From positions 62,001 to 126,000 of the forward strand of contig NZ_FZOU01000001.1 in assembly GCF_900188085.1 (NCBI RefSeq): 64,000 nt of DNA, written 5' to 3'. The DNA is from Granulicella rosea. Lineage in GTDB: Bacteria; Acidobacteriota; Terriglobia; Terriglobales; Acidobacteriaceae. The translations under genes and the position numbers were made by a program. Positions 7,786 through 16,408 of the stretch are shown piece by piece. The notes below the pieces were generated by a model, which saw only the letters and a list, made by a program, of their open reading frames with translations, was not told the DNA's origin and did not search any database. How positions within the stretch are numbered: the stretch's first letter is position 1; each line of letters begins with the position of its first letter.

Positions 7786-8352
7786 TTAGGACGGTAGAAG
7801 ACCAACCGAGCGGTAACTATCGATCAGCGCATCGTAGAGAGCGAGATCGGATCGGCTCCTCGCCATCAGTTGCGCGCCGGCGACGGCGGCGAAGATCGCG
7901 CGGGCCCGCGGTTCACTCTCCGCGGCATCGACCAGCTTTGCCGCGCCGAGAACCTTGCTCAGCCACGCAACATTGATGTCGGCGAAGGTCTGAACCTCAC
8001 GCTTCACCGGCCCCGGCAGGTCGTCGTATTCGGCAGCCATGAAGCCGCTGAGGCACATCCGGTTTTCGTTCTCGAGCGCCCAGCGAAATGTCTCGGGATA
8101 TCGGCGCAGAGCCTCGACAGGGCCGGAAGACTCCGCGAGCAGGCGCTCCAGCGCGGCTGCGTGATCCTCCCAGTAGCGCTTCGCCACCGCCTCCGCAAGC
8201 AGGGACTTGCTCGGAAAGTGGTGGTAGATGCTCGCGGGCCGTATGCCCACATGCTCCGCAAGATCGCGAAAGTTCAGCCCGTTATAGCCGTGCGCCTGAG
8301 CGGCCAGCTTGGCCGCCTCCAATATCTTCTCCCTGGAACTCAAACTCACCAT
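7786..8352 (-). CDS. TetR/AcrR family regulator
   Basis: A 188-residue repressor with an N-terminal helix-turn-helix (about 10-52, core FRDLAEHVGIRPASIYHHFPSK) and a variable effector domain. It is divergent from the tautomerase gene at 8589, and the 236-base intergenic region carries two identical 16-base sites (8430-8445 and 8466-8481). Those sites are the likely operators for autoregulation and control of the tautomerase. The SDR downstream on the same strand may belong to the same unit. Confidence 0.9.
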   Translation of the reverse strand: MVSLSSREKILEAAKLAAQAHGYNGLNFRDLAEHVGIRPASIYHHFPSKSLLAEAVAKRYWEDHAAALERLLAESSGPVEALRRYPETFRWALENENRMCLSGFMAAEYDDLPGPVKREVQTFADINVAWLSKVLGAAKLVDAAESEPRARAIFAAVAGAQLMARSRSDLALYDALIDSYRSVGLLPS

Positions 8353-8427
8353 ACCCGCCTCGCTGCCGTCCTCCCCCTGCGAAGAAGCAATAGAGGGCTA
8401 TAAAAATAATATTCCGAATTTCTGAAT

Positions 8428-8481
8428 CTACCAAGTGGCCGGTAGAATCTACTCGTATAGAACCGACCAAGTGGCCGGTAG
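8428..8481. promoter_or_regulatory. Duplicated operator site for divergent TetR/tautomerase genes
   Basis: ACCAAGTGGCCGGTAG occurs twice, at 8430-8445 and 8466-8481, centres 36 bases apart. Each copy is partly palindromic (the first reads CTACC-N8-GGTAG). The region is AT-rich to the left (TAAAAATAATATTCC), consistent with a promoter for the tetR gene. Confidence 0.6.
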
Positions 8482-8588
8482 GCACGACAAAAGATCTCGC
8501 TGAAACTTCGTCGACTGGCGCTCTTCCCCTGGCCTCAGCCGCTCGTTCAACCCTCATCCACCGACTCTGAACCGACAGAAGAACTACC

Positions 8589-8963
8589 ATGCCCTTCGCA
8601 CGTATCGACCTCAACAAAGGAAAGTCCGCTGAGTTTCGCGCCGCCGTCGCTGACATCGTGTACACCGGAATCGTCGACGTTCTGAAGGCGCCCGATGGCG
8701 ACCGCTTCATCGTCATCAACGAGCAGAGCCCCGAGAACCTCATCTACGACCGGAACTTTCTCGGCTACGATCGGTCGCCCGACTTCATGCTCATCCAGGT
8801 GACCAGTACGGTCGGAAACAACAAGGAGTCCAAGCTCGCCTTCTTCCGCTACATCGCCGACGAGCTGAAGAGCAAGCTGTCCGTCCGTCCCGACGACATC
8901 ATGATCAACATGGTCTTCGTCGACCGCTCGGATTGGTCCTTCGGCGACGGACAGCCTTGGTGA
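8589..8963 (+). CDS. Tautomerase family protein
   Basis: A 124-residue protein of the tautomerase_2 type. Pro follows the initiator Met, as needed for the N-terminal proline catalytic base of the 4-oxalocrotonate tautomerase superfamily. The repeated pattern '..R..YDRSPDFMLIQVTS' and 'VRPDDIMINMVFVDRSDWSFGDG' (core MINMVFVDRSDWSFG) is characteristic. Proteins of this group often sit beside TetR or LysR regulators, as here. The substrate is unknown. Confidence 0.85.
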   Translation: MPFARIDLNKGKSAEFRAAVADIVYTGIVDVLKAPDGDRFIVINEQSPENLIYDRNFLGYDRSPDFMLIQVTSTVGNNKESKLAFFRYIADELKSKLSVRPDDIMINMVFVDRSDWSFGDGQPW

Positions 8964-9002
8964 CCGAAGAGCGCTTCTTCGTCGACAATCGTAAAGAGCA
9001 AA

Positions 9003-9035
9003 GCCGCCCCGATATCGAGGCGGCCATTGCTTTCT
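9003..9035. terminator. Weak hairpin between convergent genes
   Basis: GCCGCC-N10-GGCGGC followed by CATTGCTTTCTTC lies between the tautomerase and the convergent OmpA-family gene. The stem is only 6 bases. Confidence 0.35.
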
Positions 9036-9048
9036 TCATTCCGCTTAC

Positions 9049-10605
9049 CTATTGCGCCGGCGCATCCGTAGGCGCGCTCTGCTGCACGCCGATCGCGTCG
9101 CCCGAGACCACCAGGTTCACGCGCCGATTCTGCGCGCGGCCTGCCGCCGTGCCGTTATCCGCCACCGGATGCGTCTTGCCGTAGCCCGCCGCCGTGATGT
9201 TGTTGACCGAGACGCCCTGCGTGACGAGGAAGTCCTTCACCGCGCCAGCGCGATTCTCCGACAGCTTCTGGTTGTATTCATCGCCGCCGACCGAGTCCGT
9301 ATAACCCTCCACCTGCAGCTTCAGGCCCGGGTACGCCTGCAGAATGCCGGCCACCTTCGCCAGCGAGATCTGCGTGCCCGGCTTCAGCGTGTACTTGCCC
9401 GTGTCGAAGAGTACATCTGACATGTTTACGATCAGGCCGCGAGCCGACTCGCTCGTCGCCAGCACATTGTTCAACTGCGCGCGCAGCTTCTCGCGGATGG
9501 CGTTCGCATCCTCGGCGCTCTTGTTGGCCTGCGCAGCCTTCGCGCGTGCGTCAGCCGCCTCAGCCTCGGCCTGTGCCCGAGCCGCGTCAGCCTGCGCCTT
9601 TGCCGCATTGGCCTTCTCGCTGTCGAGCTGCGCCTGCTGCGCTGCAAGCTGATCCTTCGCCGACTGCATCTCCGCGTTCTTGCGCGCGTCGATGGCGTTC
9701 TGCTGACGCTCGGCCGCCTGCTTGCGCAGCGTATCCACGCGAGCATCCTCGGCGCCCTGCACCGCTCCGCGGGCGAAGGTGATCTCCATCTTGCGATCGC
9801 CCTTCTTGTTGGAGTCGATGTCGGCCGCGTTCTTCAGGTTCTCCTTCGCGCGTGCCAGGATGTCAGGCGAATACTGCTGCGCGCCCGCCTTGGTCGCGAT
9901 GCGAACCGCGTTGTAGGCCTCGTACAGTTCAAGCGGCGAGCGCTCGTCGCGCGTAATCGGATTCTCGTTCGTCTTCGCGCCCTCGGTGTCGGCGTAGTTG
10001 CCGCGCGGAAGCAGCGTGTAGTGAGCATTGACCTTTTCGATCACGCCATTTGTCTTGTCCTGGATGATCTGATTCTGCAGTACGATCACGTCGCTCGGCG
10101 TGGTCACGGCGAAGTAGGGCTCAGCCGTCACGATCAAGCCGAAGGCCTGCAGCGAAGTCGTCACGGTGATGTTGTTCTTGGTGCCCGCCGGCAGAACCTC
10201 GCCCAGATTGCGCGGGCTGCCGTCGGCGCTGATCGCCCACAGAACGTAGGTCAGGTACTCCTTGCCGAAGCCATTGGCTGGGGTCAGGCCCTGAAAGCTC
10301 GCGTCGATGGTGATGCCGCCGCGCTCGCTCTTGACGGTCGCCTCGCCCTTCGCCATCGGCAACAGGCTCGTGCCCTTGAAGGCGATCTTGGTCGAGCCGC
10401 TCCGATGCAGGTAGTTTACGGCGTCCAGATCGCGCTGTACGACCTGCACCTTATAGAAAAAGATATCGCCCTGACGGGTGACGCCGGCGTCCTTGGTCGT
10501 CGGGTTCGCCTCCTGCGCGCGCGCGGCGGGCAGGGTGGAGACGAAGGAAGCGCTGAGCACAAGGGCAGGGAAGATTTGCTTAAGAAACAGGTTGCTGCGG
10601 TTCAT
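9049..10605 (-). CDS. OmpA family protein with coiled-coil region
   Basis: A 518-residue envelope protein. Signal peptide about 1-30 (core FPALVLSASFVSTLPAARA). An N-terminal domain of about 250 residues is of unknown fold, then a DUF4398-like segment (core YSPDILARAKENLKNA). A long Ala/Gln/Glu-rich coiled coil follows (about 290-380), then a C-terminal OmpA peptidoglycan-binding domain (about 395-505) with LFDTGKYTL, VEGYTDSVG and 'LSENRAGAVKDFL..QGV' and the 'NRRVNLVV' end. It probably links outer membrane and cell wall. ATG 10605 is preceded by AGGAGA; 25 codons upstream are rejected. Confidence 0.88.
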   Translation of the reverse strand: MNRSNLFLKQIFPALVLSASFVSTLPAARAQEANPTTKDAGVTRQGDIFFYKVQVVQRDLDAVNYLHRSGSTKIAFKGTSLLPMAKGEATVKSERGGITIDASFQGLTPANGFGKEYLTYVLWAISADGSPRNLGEVLPAGTKNNITVTTSLQAFGLIVTAEPYFAVTTPSDVIVLQNQIIQDKTNGVIEKVNAHYTLLPRGNYADTEGAKTNENPITRDERSPLELYEAYNAVRIATKAGAQQYSPDILARAKENLKNAADIDSNKKGDRKMEITFARGAVQGAEDARVDTLRKQAAERQQNAIDARKNAEMQSAKDQLAAQQAQLDSEKANAAKAQADAARAQAEAEAADARAKAAQANKSAEDANAIREKLRAQLNNVLATSESARGLIVNMSDVLFDTGKYTLKPGTQISLAKVAGILQAYPGLKLQVEGYTDSVGGDEYNQKLSENRAGAVKDFLVTQGVSVNNITAAGYGKTHPVADNGTAAGRAQNRRVNLVVSGDAIGVQQSAPTDAPAQ

Positions 10606-10794
10606 GCACGTTCTCCTGGGCTTTCGGAGCAGGCAAGGATCTGACCGCTCTTCTAAATCGGATGCCGTGCGCGCAAGCAAAGGTGTCCGGCGGTGAGCGT
10701 CAAAGGCATGAAATCAAAGCCCTTGAGAAAGGTTGTCCGGCGCTGGCTTTTTGTTTTTGGCTTTTCTCGCTTCGACACTACCCTGGCCGCAAAC

Positions 10795-10829
10795 GCGAAA
10801 AACGCCTGCGGAAGGTCTCCGCAGGCGTT
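10795..10829 (-). terminator. Rho-independent terminator of the gvpL/F-like gene
   Basis: A 12-base perfect stem AACGCCTGCGGA / TCCGCAGGCGTT with a 5-base loop. Read on the minus strand it is followed by TTTTTCGCG, 20 bases after the stop codon of the gene at 10850-11584. Confidence 0.8.
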
Positions 10830-10849
10830 CGATGCTCCGCCAGATCAAA

Positions 10850-11584
10850 TTAAGCGTGCGACTGCTGCGCCGCGCTGCGATGCACAAAGTGATACGGAGG
10901 CCACGGCCCCGAGAGCTGCATTCTGCAGTCTTTCAGCTCCGCCGTCGCGGAAGAGTACTTATTCTGGTAGCGCTCGATCGTCTTGTTGTCGATCAGGTGT
11001 GCGATGTCGAGCAGCATCTTGCCGGAGTCGGTGCGCTTGCAGGTGATCTCCTCGGCGATCGGGAGAAACATCCGGTGCATCTGAAGCGACAACGCGCGCG
11101 CCTTGGATTGGCGCTCCCGCTGCCGGGTGGCGCTCTCGCGCAGGCTCGTCAGGTACTGCTGCCCGACCGTCATGTCGCGCGCCGAGTTGCCTGGGCACGT
11201 GTCATCGACCAGCACCTTCAGGTGCATCTCGGCCTTGCCGCGCAGACGCTCGACGTTGGCCAGGAAGTGCCTTTGGTTGGACCGGACCGACCGGCGCAGG
11301 CTGTCGTCGTCCTGAAAGGTGGTGCCAAAACGAAAGGGTAGAACCGTCGACAGCTTGAAGCAATCGGCGATGACGCGCGCATGATCGCGAGCTGCCTGCT
11401 GGTCCAGCCGTTCCTGGTCCGTCGCGCTGTGTTCGGAGACGATGACCGCCAGGTCACCGGCGGGAAAGAGGAAGATCTGATTGCTGAAAAGGCCTGAGAT
11501 ACCGGTGAGTGGCATTGGTCGGCGGTGCCGGGCAAGTTCAGGAAAAGACTGTCTTTCTGCGATGCAGTATGCGTACCATGCCAT
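10850..11584 (-). CDS. GvpL/GvpF family protein, orphan
   Basis: A 244-residue protein resembling the gas-vesicle proteins GvpF/GvpL. Visible marks are an N-terminal WYAYCIAE strand, DLAVIVSEH (44-52), DHARVIADCF, the central VLPFRFGTTF (81-90), and a C-terminal SGPWPPYHFV (225-234), all positions typical of the family. In GvpF/L this protein is a minor shell or nucleation component. No GvpA or other gvp gene is present anywhere in this window, so a gas-vesicle role is doubtful and a separate role is possible. GGAG precedes the ATG, and a strong terminator follows, so it is a single-gene unit. Cys7, Cys75 and Cys130 are present; their role is unknown. Confidence 0.8.
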   Translation of the reverse strand: MAWYAYCIAERQSFPELARHRRPMPLTGISGLFSNQIFLFPAGDLAVIVSEHSATDQERLDQQAARDHARVIADCFKLSTVLPFRFGTTFQDDDSLRRSVRSNQRHFLANVERLRGKAEMHLKVLVDDTCPGNSARDMTVGQQYLTSLRESATRQRERQSKARALSLQMHRMFLPIAEEITCKRTDSGKMLLDIAHLIDNKTIERYQNKYSSATAELKDCRMQLSGPWPPYHFVHRSAAQQSHA

Positions 11585-11890
11585 CTTTGTGACACTCCAG
11601 GGGCGCCTGAGGGGTCTAAGTGCCCTTTCAAGCGTTAGTTAGATGAATGGGTTAAAGTTCCGAATGGCCTCTGCACACTGGCGCGTTCGCAAAATTCGCG
11701 AGCTGAACCGAGTGCGAAACGGATACTATGCCTATCTGCTAACGATTGGCAAGACATTCCGTCGCGCACACGAAACGTGCGGCAGGTTACCGGTTTTTCC
11801 GCATAAAATTTGTGTTGGCAACGCAGTCAAATGCACAGGATGCAGCGCGGAAACAGGTCGGACCACTTCCGCAAATAAAATGTTGCAACA
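11585..11890. other. 306-base intergenic region, lower GC
   Basis: Upstream region of the GvpL/F-like gene (leftward) and downstream of the cytochrome c gene. It is less GC-rich than its surroundings. An 83-codon open frame exists on the plus strand but lacks a ribosome-binding site and normal codon bias. A perfect palindrome TGTTGCAACA (11881-11890) directly abuts the cytochrome stop codon. No repeat of the window's families is seen. Confidence 0.5.
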
Positions 11891-12487
11891 TTAGTGCGCA
11901 AGCCGAACCGGATCCGGATGGGCATCCTCGAGCAGCTTCCTCACCGGATCGGGCAGCGGCTGGTCCGCGCTCTTCAACAACAGCGCGACCTGCCACATCT
12001 GCGTATCGGTCAGGATGTGTTTGTAGGCCGGCATGCCCGTCAGGCGGATGCCGTTCTCGATCTTCCAGAAGGTCTCGCCCGGCTCGTCGTCCGAGACGCC
12101 GACGACATCGTTCTTCGTATGCTTCTTCCAGAGCTGCGGCGCGACGGGATACATCCACTTCGCGTACGGCGTGTCCTGACCCGGCGCTCCGTGGCAGCTC
12201 GCGCACTCCTTTTTATAGATACGCGCGCCGGCCTCGAAACCATCCTCGCTGATGCCGAAGGGAGGTTGCTTCAACTCCTTTGCAATCCGCGCGTTGAGCG
12301 GGACCTGGACAATCTGGGCCTCGAACGGAAACGCCGGATCGGCCGCCGCCACCGGCGGTTTGCCAAACTTCAGGTAGCAGTACCCGCCCACCCCCAGCGC
12401 GACGAGGGCGAACAGAAATCCCAGGACGAAGCTGCCAAACCCGGACGAGCTTCCGGACGAACTCTTCGACGAAGCGCGGCTGGCCAT
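11891..12487 (-). CDS. Membrane-anchored cytochrome c, single heme
   Basis: A 198-residue protein: Ser-rich N-terminus (1-18), one hydrophobic anchor (about 18-38, FVLGFLFALVALGVGGY), then a periplasmic c-type heme domain. The heme motif is CASCH (95-99), and the probable axial Met lies in LTGMPAYKHI. The family is cytochrome_CBB3-like, acting in electron transfer. ATG 12487 is preceded by CAGGAG at 12 bases, slightly long. It is a single gene divergent from the beta-barrel gene at 12685, with no oxidase subunit nearby, so its partner is unknown. Confidence 0.88.
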   Translation of the reverse strand: MASRASSKSSSGSSSGFGSFVLGFLFALVALGVGGYCYLKFGKPPVAAADPAFPFEAQIVQVPLNARIAKELKQPPFGISEDGFEAGARIYKKECASCHGAPGQDTPYAKWMYPVAPQLWKKHTKNDVVGVSDDEPGETFWKIENGIRLTGMPAYKHILTDTQMWQVALLLKSADQPLPDPVRKLLEDAHPDPVRLAH

Positions 12488-12684
12488 GACCTTGGAAAAC
12501 TCCTGAAAGCTGCGTTTGTGCGCCGCGAAGCGCAGGCTGAGGTGCCGGAACCATGCCCCGGGTGTTCTAATACAAAGATAGCCGAGAACAGGTTTCCACC
12601 GTCCCCCGGTAACCGACGCCGGTTCAATGAGTCCAAGCATAGACCGGGGACAGGCAAAGACTGAGCAAGGGCAGGAGTAAATCG

Positions 12685-13398
12685 TTGATTTCTGTTTCGA
12701 AGAAGATTTTGAGTGTAGCGGCAAAGAGCATGGCGGCGGCAAGCCTTATCCTGGTGGCGGCAGCCCCGGCCGAGGCGCAGCGACAGCACCATCCCCAGCG
12801 CGAAACCAACGCCAACCGCAAGGCGCGTATCGCACGCACGATCGATGAGACCTACGGACACCGCTGGGAGGCTGCCGGCGGCGGCGGCTACCTGCGCTTC
12901 CGCTCCGGCCAGTACCTGCAAAAGAACAACGAGGTGTCGTTCTTCGGCACGGCGCGCTACTCGCTCAGCCCGAACCTGGGCATCCTGGGCGAGGTCTCGG
13001 GTTACTTCGGCAACGCGAAGATCGGCACCAATCCGTACCTGAACCAGTTCGGCAAGCCGTTCAACCCGCAGATCTCGCAGTACACCTTCACCGCCGGCCC
13101 TTCGTACCACGTGCTGAAGCGCGAGAAGTACGCCGTCACGCCGTACGTGACGGGCGGCGTCGCCATGGGCAAGTTCGACTCCGGCTCGCACGGCTTCACC
13201 TCGTCCGACCTGGGCCTCTGGCAGGATGGCTGGGGCCACGGCGTGGTCACCGCGGGCGTCAACCTGGACTATAACTTCTACCCCAACTTCGCGCTGCGCG
13301 TCACGCCGAAGTTCGTCGGCACGCTCTTCGACAATACCGTGCAGACCAACCGCGGCTTCGACCTCGGCCTGGTCTATCGGTTCGGCAAGACGAAATAG
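12685..13398 (+). CDS. Outer-membrane beta-barrel protein
   Basis: A 237-residue secreted protein. Signal peptide 1-31 (core AAASLILVAAAPAEAQ) then an eight-to-ten-strand pattern of alternating residues rich in Tyr/Gly, ending in LGLVYRFGKTK; a terminal aromatic two or three residues from the end is typical of barrels. The OmpA-like/outer membrane insertion family is probable but ligand is unknown. The start is TTG 12685 with AGGAG 7 bases upstream; the frame has no ATG before the signal peptide. A strong terminator follows at 13418. Confidence 0.8.
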   Translation: MISVSKKILSVAAKSMAAASLILVAAAPAEAQRQHHPQRETNANRKARIARTIDETYGHRWEAAGGGGYLRFRSGQYLQKNNEVSFFGTARYSLSPNLGILGEVSGYFGNAKIGTNPYLNQFGKPFNPQISQYTFTAGPSYHVLKREKYAVTPYVTGGVAMGKFDSGSHGFTSSDLGLWQDGWGHGVVTAGVNLDYNFYPNFALRVTPKFVGTLFDNTVQTNRGFDLGLVYRFGKTK

Positions 13399-13417
13399 GC
13401 TGTCACCCATGCGGACG

Positions 13418-13451
13418 CCCCATGTCTCCGATTCGGAGACATGGGGTTTTT
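13418..13451 (+). terminator. Rho-independent terminator
   Basis: Stem CCCCATGTCTCCG / CGGAGACATGGGG with an ATT loop and a following TTTTTC. The stem is nearly the same as that of the terminator at 30129-30162. Confidence 0.88.
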
Positions 13452-13502
13452 CGTGTGCTACACAGCAGTCTCGTAGGATAATCAACCTCAACGAGGTGCG
13501 CG

Positions 13503-14039
13503 ATGGCGACGACGAACCTTCCTACTCTGTCCCAACTGATCTCGGTAGAAGAATATTTGAAGACCCACTATCGACCGGACGTCGATTTTGTCGACGGCGA
13601 GATTGAGGAGCGGAATGTGGGCGAATTTGACCATGCGGATGTCCAGATGGCCATCGGCGTTTTCCTCCGCGCGCAGCAACAACAGTGGAACATCCGAGTC
13701 GTTCCCCAGGTGAGAGTTCAAATCTCAGCCACCCGCTATCGCGTGCCGGATATCTGCGTGATCCCTGGAGACTGGAAGCGCGAACCCATCGTGCGAGTGC
13801 CGCCTCTGCTTTGCGTGGAAGTGCTCTCGCCCCGCGACCGATTGAAGCGCGTACATAAGCGCATCCAGGATTTCTTCGACATGGGTGTGCTTGCGGTGTG
13901 GATTCTGGACCCCGTTACACGAACTGCCTACGTCTGTGACCGCGAAGGCATGGCTCCGCATCGCGAAGGCACACTGCTCGTTGAAGGAACCTCGATTTCC
14001 GTTCCACTCGAAGCAATCTTCTCGACATTGGACGAATAG
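13503..14039 (+). CDS. Uma2 family endonuclease-like protein (DUF820)
   Basis: A 178-residue protein of the Uma2 family, with a PD-(D/E)xK nuclease fold. The diagnostic features are 'YRPDVDFVDGEIEERN' at about 21-38 (core DVDFVDGEIEER), the strand 'YRVPDICVI' with the catalytic Asp, and 'LLCVEVLSPRDR' with the Glu and following Lys-containing strand. Length is normal. These proteins are abundant in cyanobacteria and acidobacteria; their biological role is not established. GAGGTG precedes the ATG. It is convergent with the gene at 14048. Confidence 0.88.
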   Translation: MATTNLPTLSQLISVEEYLKTHYRPDVDFVDGEIEERNVGEFDHADVQMAIGVFLRAQQQQWNIRVVPQVRVQISATRYRVPDICVIPGDWKREPIVRVPPLLCVEVLSPRDRLKRVHKRIQDFFDMGVLAVWILDPVTRTAYVCDREGMAPHREGTLLVEGTSISVPLEAIFSTLDE

Positions 14040-14047
14040 CCCACAAG

Positions 14048-14539
14048 CTACTTCTTCGGCGCGAACGCATAATCGATGGTGAAGTTGTGCTTGCCGCCGG
14101 GCAGGATCGTGATCGTCATCGAACCGTAGATGCCGCTCAGTTCGCCCGTGCCCGAGCCCGGCACGATCGTCACCGTCATCGTCGGAGGCGCGCCGGTAGC
14201 CATCGTGGCCGACTGCATCAACGCGAAGCCGCCGGTCTTGCCGTTCAGGTTGCCGTGGATCATCTCGATCGCGACATAGCCTGCGTTGCCCAGCTTCGGA
14301 TCGCCGGCCGAGAGCATCTCGCCCTTGCCCTTCCCTTCCAGATCGCCGTGGTAGCTCTTGTCGAGCGACATGCTGGAGATGCCCGGCGAGGGCGCGTGGT
14401 CGGTCGGCGCCATCGCGACGTCGAAGCTGCCTTTTCCCTGGTTCATGATCGTGGCCTTGGGTGAAACGGTGCTGGGCTTCTGGGCGGGTGACGGCGCGAC
14501 GAACAGGCCGAGGGCGAGCGTAAGCAGGAGAGTTCTCAT
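14048..14539 (-). CDS. DUF3224-like secreted protein
   Basis: A 163-residue protein with a signal peptide (1-19, core LLLTLALGLFVAPSPA) and a compact beta-rich domain. The segments 'GKGSFDVAMAP', 'SYHGDLEGKGKGEML', 'GYVAIEMIHG', 'GSGTGELSGIYGSM' and 'HNFTIDYAF' fit the DUF3224 family (allene-oxide-cyclase-like barrel). Function of the family is unknown. ATG 14539 is chosen because it begins the signal peptide, though no strong ribosome-binding site is visible. Confidence 0.7.
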   Translation of the reverse strand: MRTLLLTLALGLFVAPSPAQKPSTVSPKATIMNQGKGSFDVAMAPTDHAPSPGISSMSLDKSYHGDLEGKGKGEMLSAGDPKLGNAGYVAIEMIHGNLNGKTGGFALMQSATMATGAPPTMTVTIVPGSGTGELSGIYGSMTITILPGGKHNFTIDYAFAPKK

Positions 14540-14631
14540 AGGTTGGGGGAGTGCTGGGCCGATCATCGCCCATACCGCGCCCGGAGTCAATCCATCCGGG
14601 TAGAATCGTGTGCAGAACGAGCGAGAGACAA

Positions 14632-16173
14632 ATGGCCACGATCCAGCAGCAGGACCTCATCGACAGCATCGCCGACGCCCTCCAGTACATCAGCTACTAC
14701 CACCCCGAGGACTACATCGCGAACCTCGCGCGGGCTTATGAGTTGGAGCAGTCGCACGCGGCCAAGGACGCCATCGCGCAGATCCTTATCAACTCCCGCA
14801 TGTGCGCCGAGGGCCACCGGCCCATCTGCCAGGACACCGGCATCGTCACCATCTTCCTCAAGGTCGGCATGGAGGTCCAGTGGACCGCGCCCGCCGGCGG
14901 CGAACTGCTGAGCCTGCAGGAGTTGTGCGACGAAGGCGTACGCAAGGCGTGGCTGAACCCGGACAACAAGCTGCGCGGTTCGATCCTCCGCGACCCGGCC
15001 TTCAGCCGCAAGAACACGGTCGACAACACGCCGTGCGTGGTCGAGGTGTCGCTGGTCAAGGGCGGCACGGTCGACGTGACGGTCGCGGCCAAGGGCGGCG
15101 GCTCGGAGGCCAAGAGCAAGTTCGTCATGCTGAACCCGTCCGACTCGGTCGTCGACTGGGTACTGAAGACCGTGCCGACGATGGGCGCGGGCTGGTGTCC
15201 GCCGGGCATGCTCGGCATCGGCATCGGCGGGACGGCCGAGAAGGCGATGCTGCTCGCCAAGCAATCCCTGATGGACCCGATCGACATGCAGGAGCTCAAA
15301 GAGCGCGGGGCCGTCACGAACATCGAGAAGCTGCGCGTCGAGCTGTACGACAAGGTGAACGCGCTGGGCATCGGCGCACAGGGTCTCGGCGGGCTGACGA
15401 CGGTGCTGGACGTCAAGATTCTCGACTACCCCACGCACGCGGCGAACCTGCCGGTCGCGATGATTCCCAACTGCGCCGCCACGCGCCACGCGCATTTCTG
15501 CCTCGACGGCTCGGGTCCTGTCGATCTTGCGCCGCCGTCCCTGGCCGCCTGGCCGAAGCTCGAATACGACGTTCACACCGCGCGCCGCGTAAACCTCGAC
15601 ACGGTCACCAAGGACGACGTGAAGAGCTGGAAGCCCGGCGAGGTCGTCCTGCTGACCGGCAAGCTGCTGACCGGACGCGACGCCGCGCACAAGCGCATGA
15701 CCGACATGCTGAACCGCGGCGAGCAGTTACCCGTCGACTTCAAGGGCCGATTCATCTACTACGTCGGCCCGGTCGACGCGGTGCGCGACGAGGCCGTCGG
15801 CCCGGCGGGCCCCACCACCGCGACGCGCATGGACAAGTTCACCCGCCAGATGCTCGAACAAACCGGCCTCTTCGGCATGATCGGCAAGGCCGAGCGCGGC
15901 GACGCGGCCATCCAGGCGATCAAGGACAACGAGGCGGTCTACCTGATGGCGGTCGGCGGCGCGGCGTACCTGGTCTCGAAGGCGATCAAGCACTCGCGGC
16001 TGCTCGCCTTCGGCGATCTGGGCATGGAGGCCATCTACGAGTTCGACGTCGTGGACATGCCGGTGACGGTCGCGGTCGACTCCAAGGGAACGTCGGTCCA
16101 CAAGACCGGCCCGGCCGAGTGGTCGAAGAAGATCGCCGACGGGTTGGCCGGCGTGCCGATCCTGGGCCAGTAG
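14632..16173 (+). CDS. fumA: Class I fumarate hydratase
   Basis: A 513-residue, full-length, oxygen-sensitive iron-sulfur fumarase of the citric acid cycle, interconverting fumarate and L-malate. The N-terminal alpha-type domain (about 1-290) carries three cysteines placed as cluster ligands: Cys66 in HRPICQDTG, Cys189 in GWCPPGML and Cys281 in PNCAATRHAHF. The C-terminal beta-type domain (about 330-510) has 'GEVVLLTGKLLTGRDAAHKR' (core LTGRDAAHKR) and YYVGPVDAV. The two-subunit form of other bacteria is fused here, as in FumA/FumB. The ATG follows GAGAGAC. The gene stands alone. Confidence 0.95.
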   Translation: MATIQQQDLIDSIADALQYISYYHPEDYIANLARAYELEQSHAAKDAIAQILINSRMCAEGHRPICQDTGIVTIFLKVGMEVQWTAPAGGELLSLQELCDEGVRKAWLNPDNKLRGSILRDPAFSRKNTVDNTPCVVEVSLVKGGTVDVTVAAKGGGSEAKSKFVMLNPSDSVVDWVLKTVPTMGAGWCPPGMLGIGIGGTAEKAMLLAKQSLMDPIDMQELKERGAVTNIEKLRVELYDKVNALGIGAQGLGGLTTVLDVKILDYPTHAANLPVAMIPNCAATRHAHFCLDGSGPVDLAPPSLAAWPKLEYDVHTARRVNLDTVTKDDVKSWKPGEVVLLTGKLLTGRDAAHKRMTDMLNRGEQLPVDFKGRFIYYVGPVDAVRDEAVGPAGPTTATRMDKFTRQMLEQTGLFGMIGKAERGDAAIQAIKDNEAVYLMAVGGAAYLVSKAIKHSRLLAFGDLGMEAIYEFDVVDMPVTVAVDSKGTSVHKTGPAEWSKKIADGLAGVPILGQ

Positions 16174-16199
16174 CCGATTCCGGGCCAGTAGCGGTCCGT

Positions 16200-16296
16200 C
16201 TGTCATTCTGAGCGAAGCGAAGGACCTGCTTTTTTCCTGCAGCGGCAATACTGCTCCGGGCGAGACGCAGGTCCTTCACTTCGTTCAGGATGACAG
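16200..16296. repeat. Dispersed inverted repeat (GTCATYCTGAGCG family)
   Basis: Arms CTGTCATTCTGAGCGAAGCG and the inverted CACTTCGTTCAGGATGACAG, about 40 bases apart, right after the fumarase stop. Matching AGGACCTGC/GCAGGTCCT extends the stem. Confidence 0.75.
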
Positions 16297-16408
16297 ACGT
16301 GATCCAATTTCATCGGCGTGCGCCGGCCGAAACAAAAGTTTGAAAAACTTTGCAACACCCCTAAAGTTTTGCCGCGACCTGCCGATGCACGTTATTAAGG
16401 AGATTCTA

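Noticed and set aside
11881..11890. Palindrome TGTTGCAACA abutting the cytochrome c stop codon
   Set aside because: Ten bases without a partner site or a promoter context; too short to call an operator.
11643..11894. 83-codon open frame on the plus strand in the gap between the GvpL/F and cytochrome c genes
   Set aside because: No ribosome-binding site, unusual codon use, no recognisable features, and it overlaps the cytochrome stop region.
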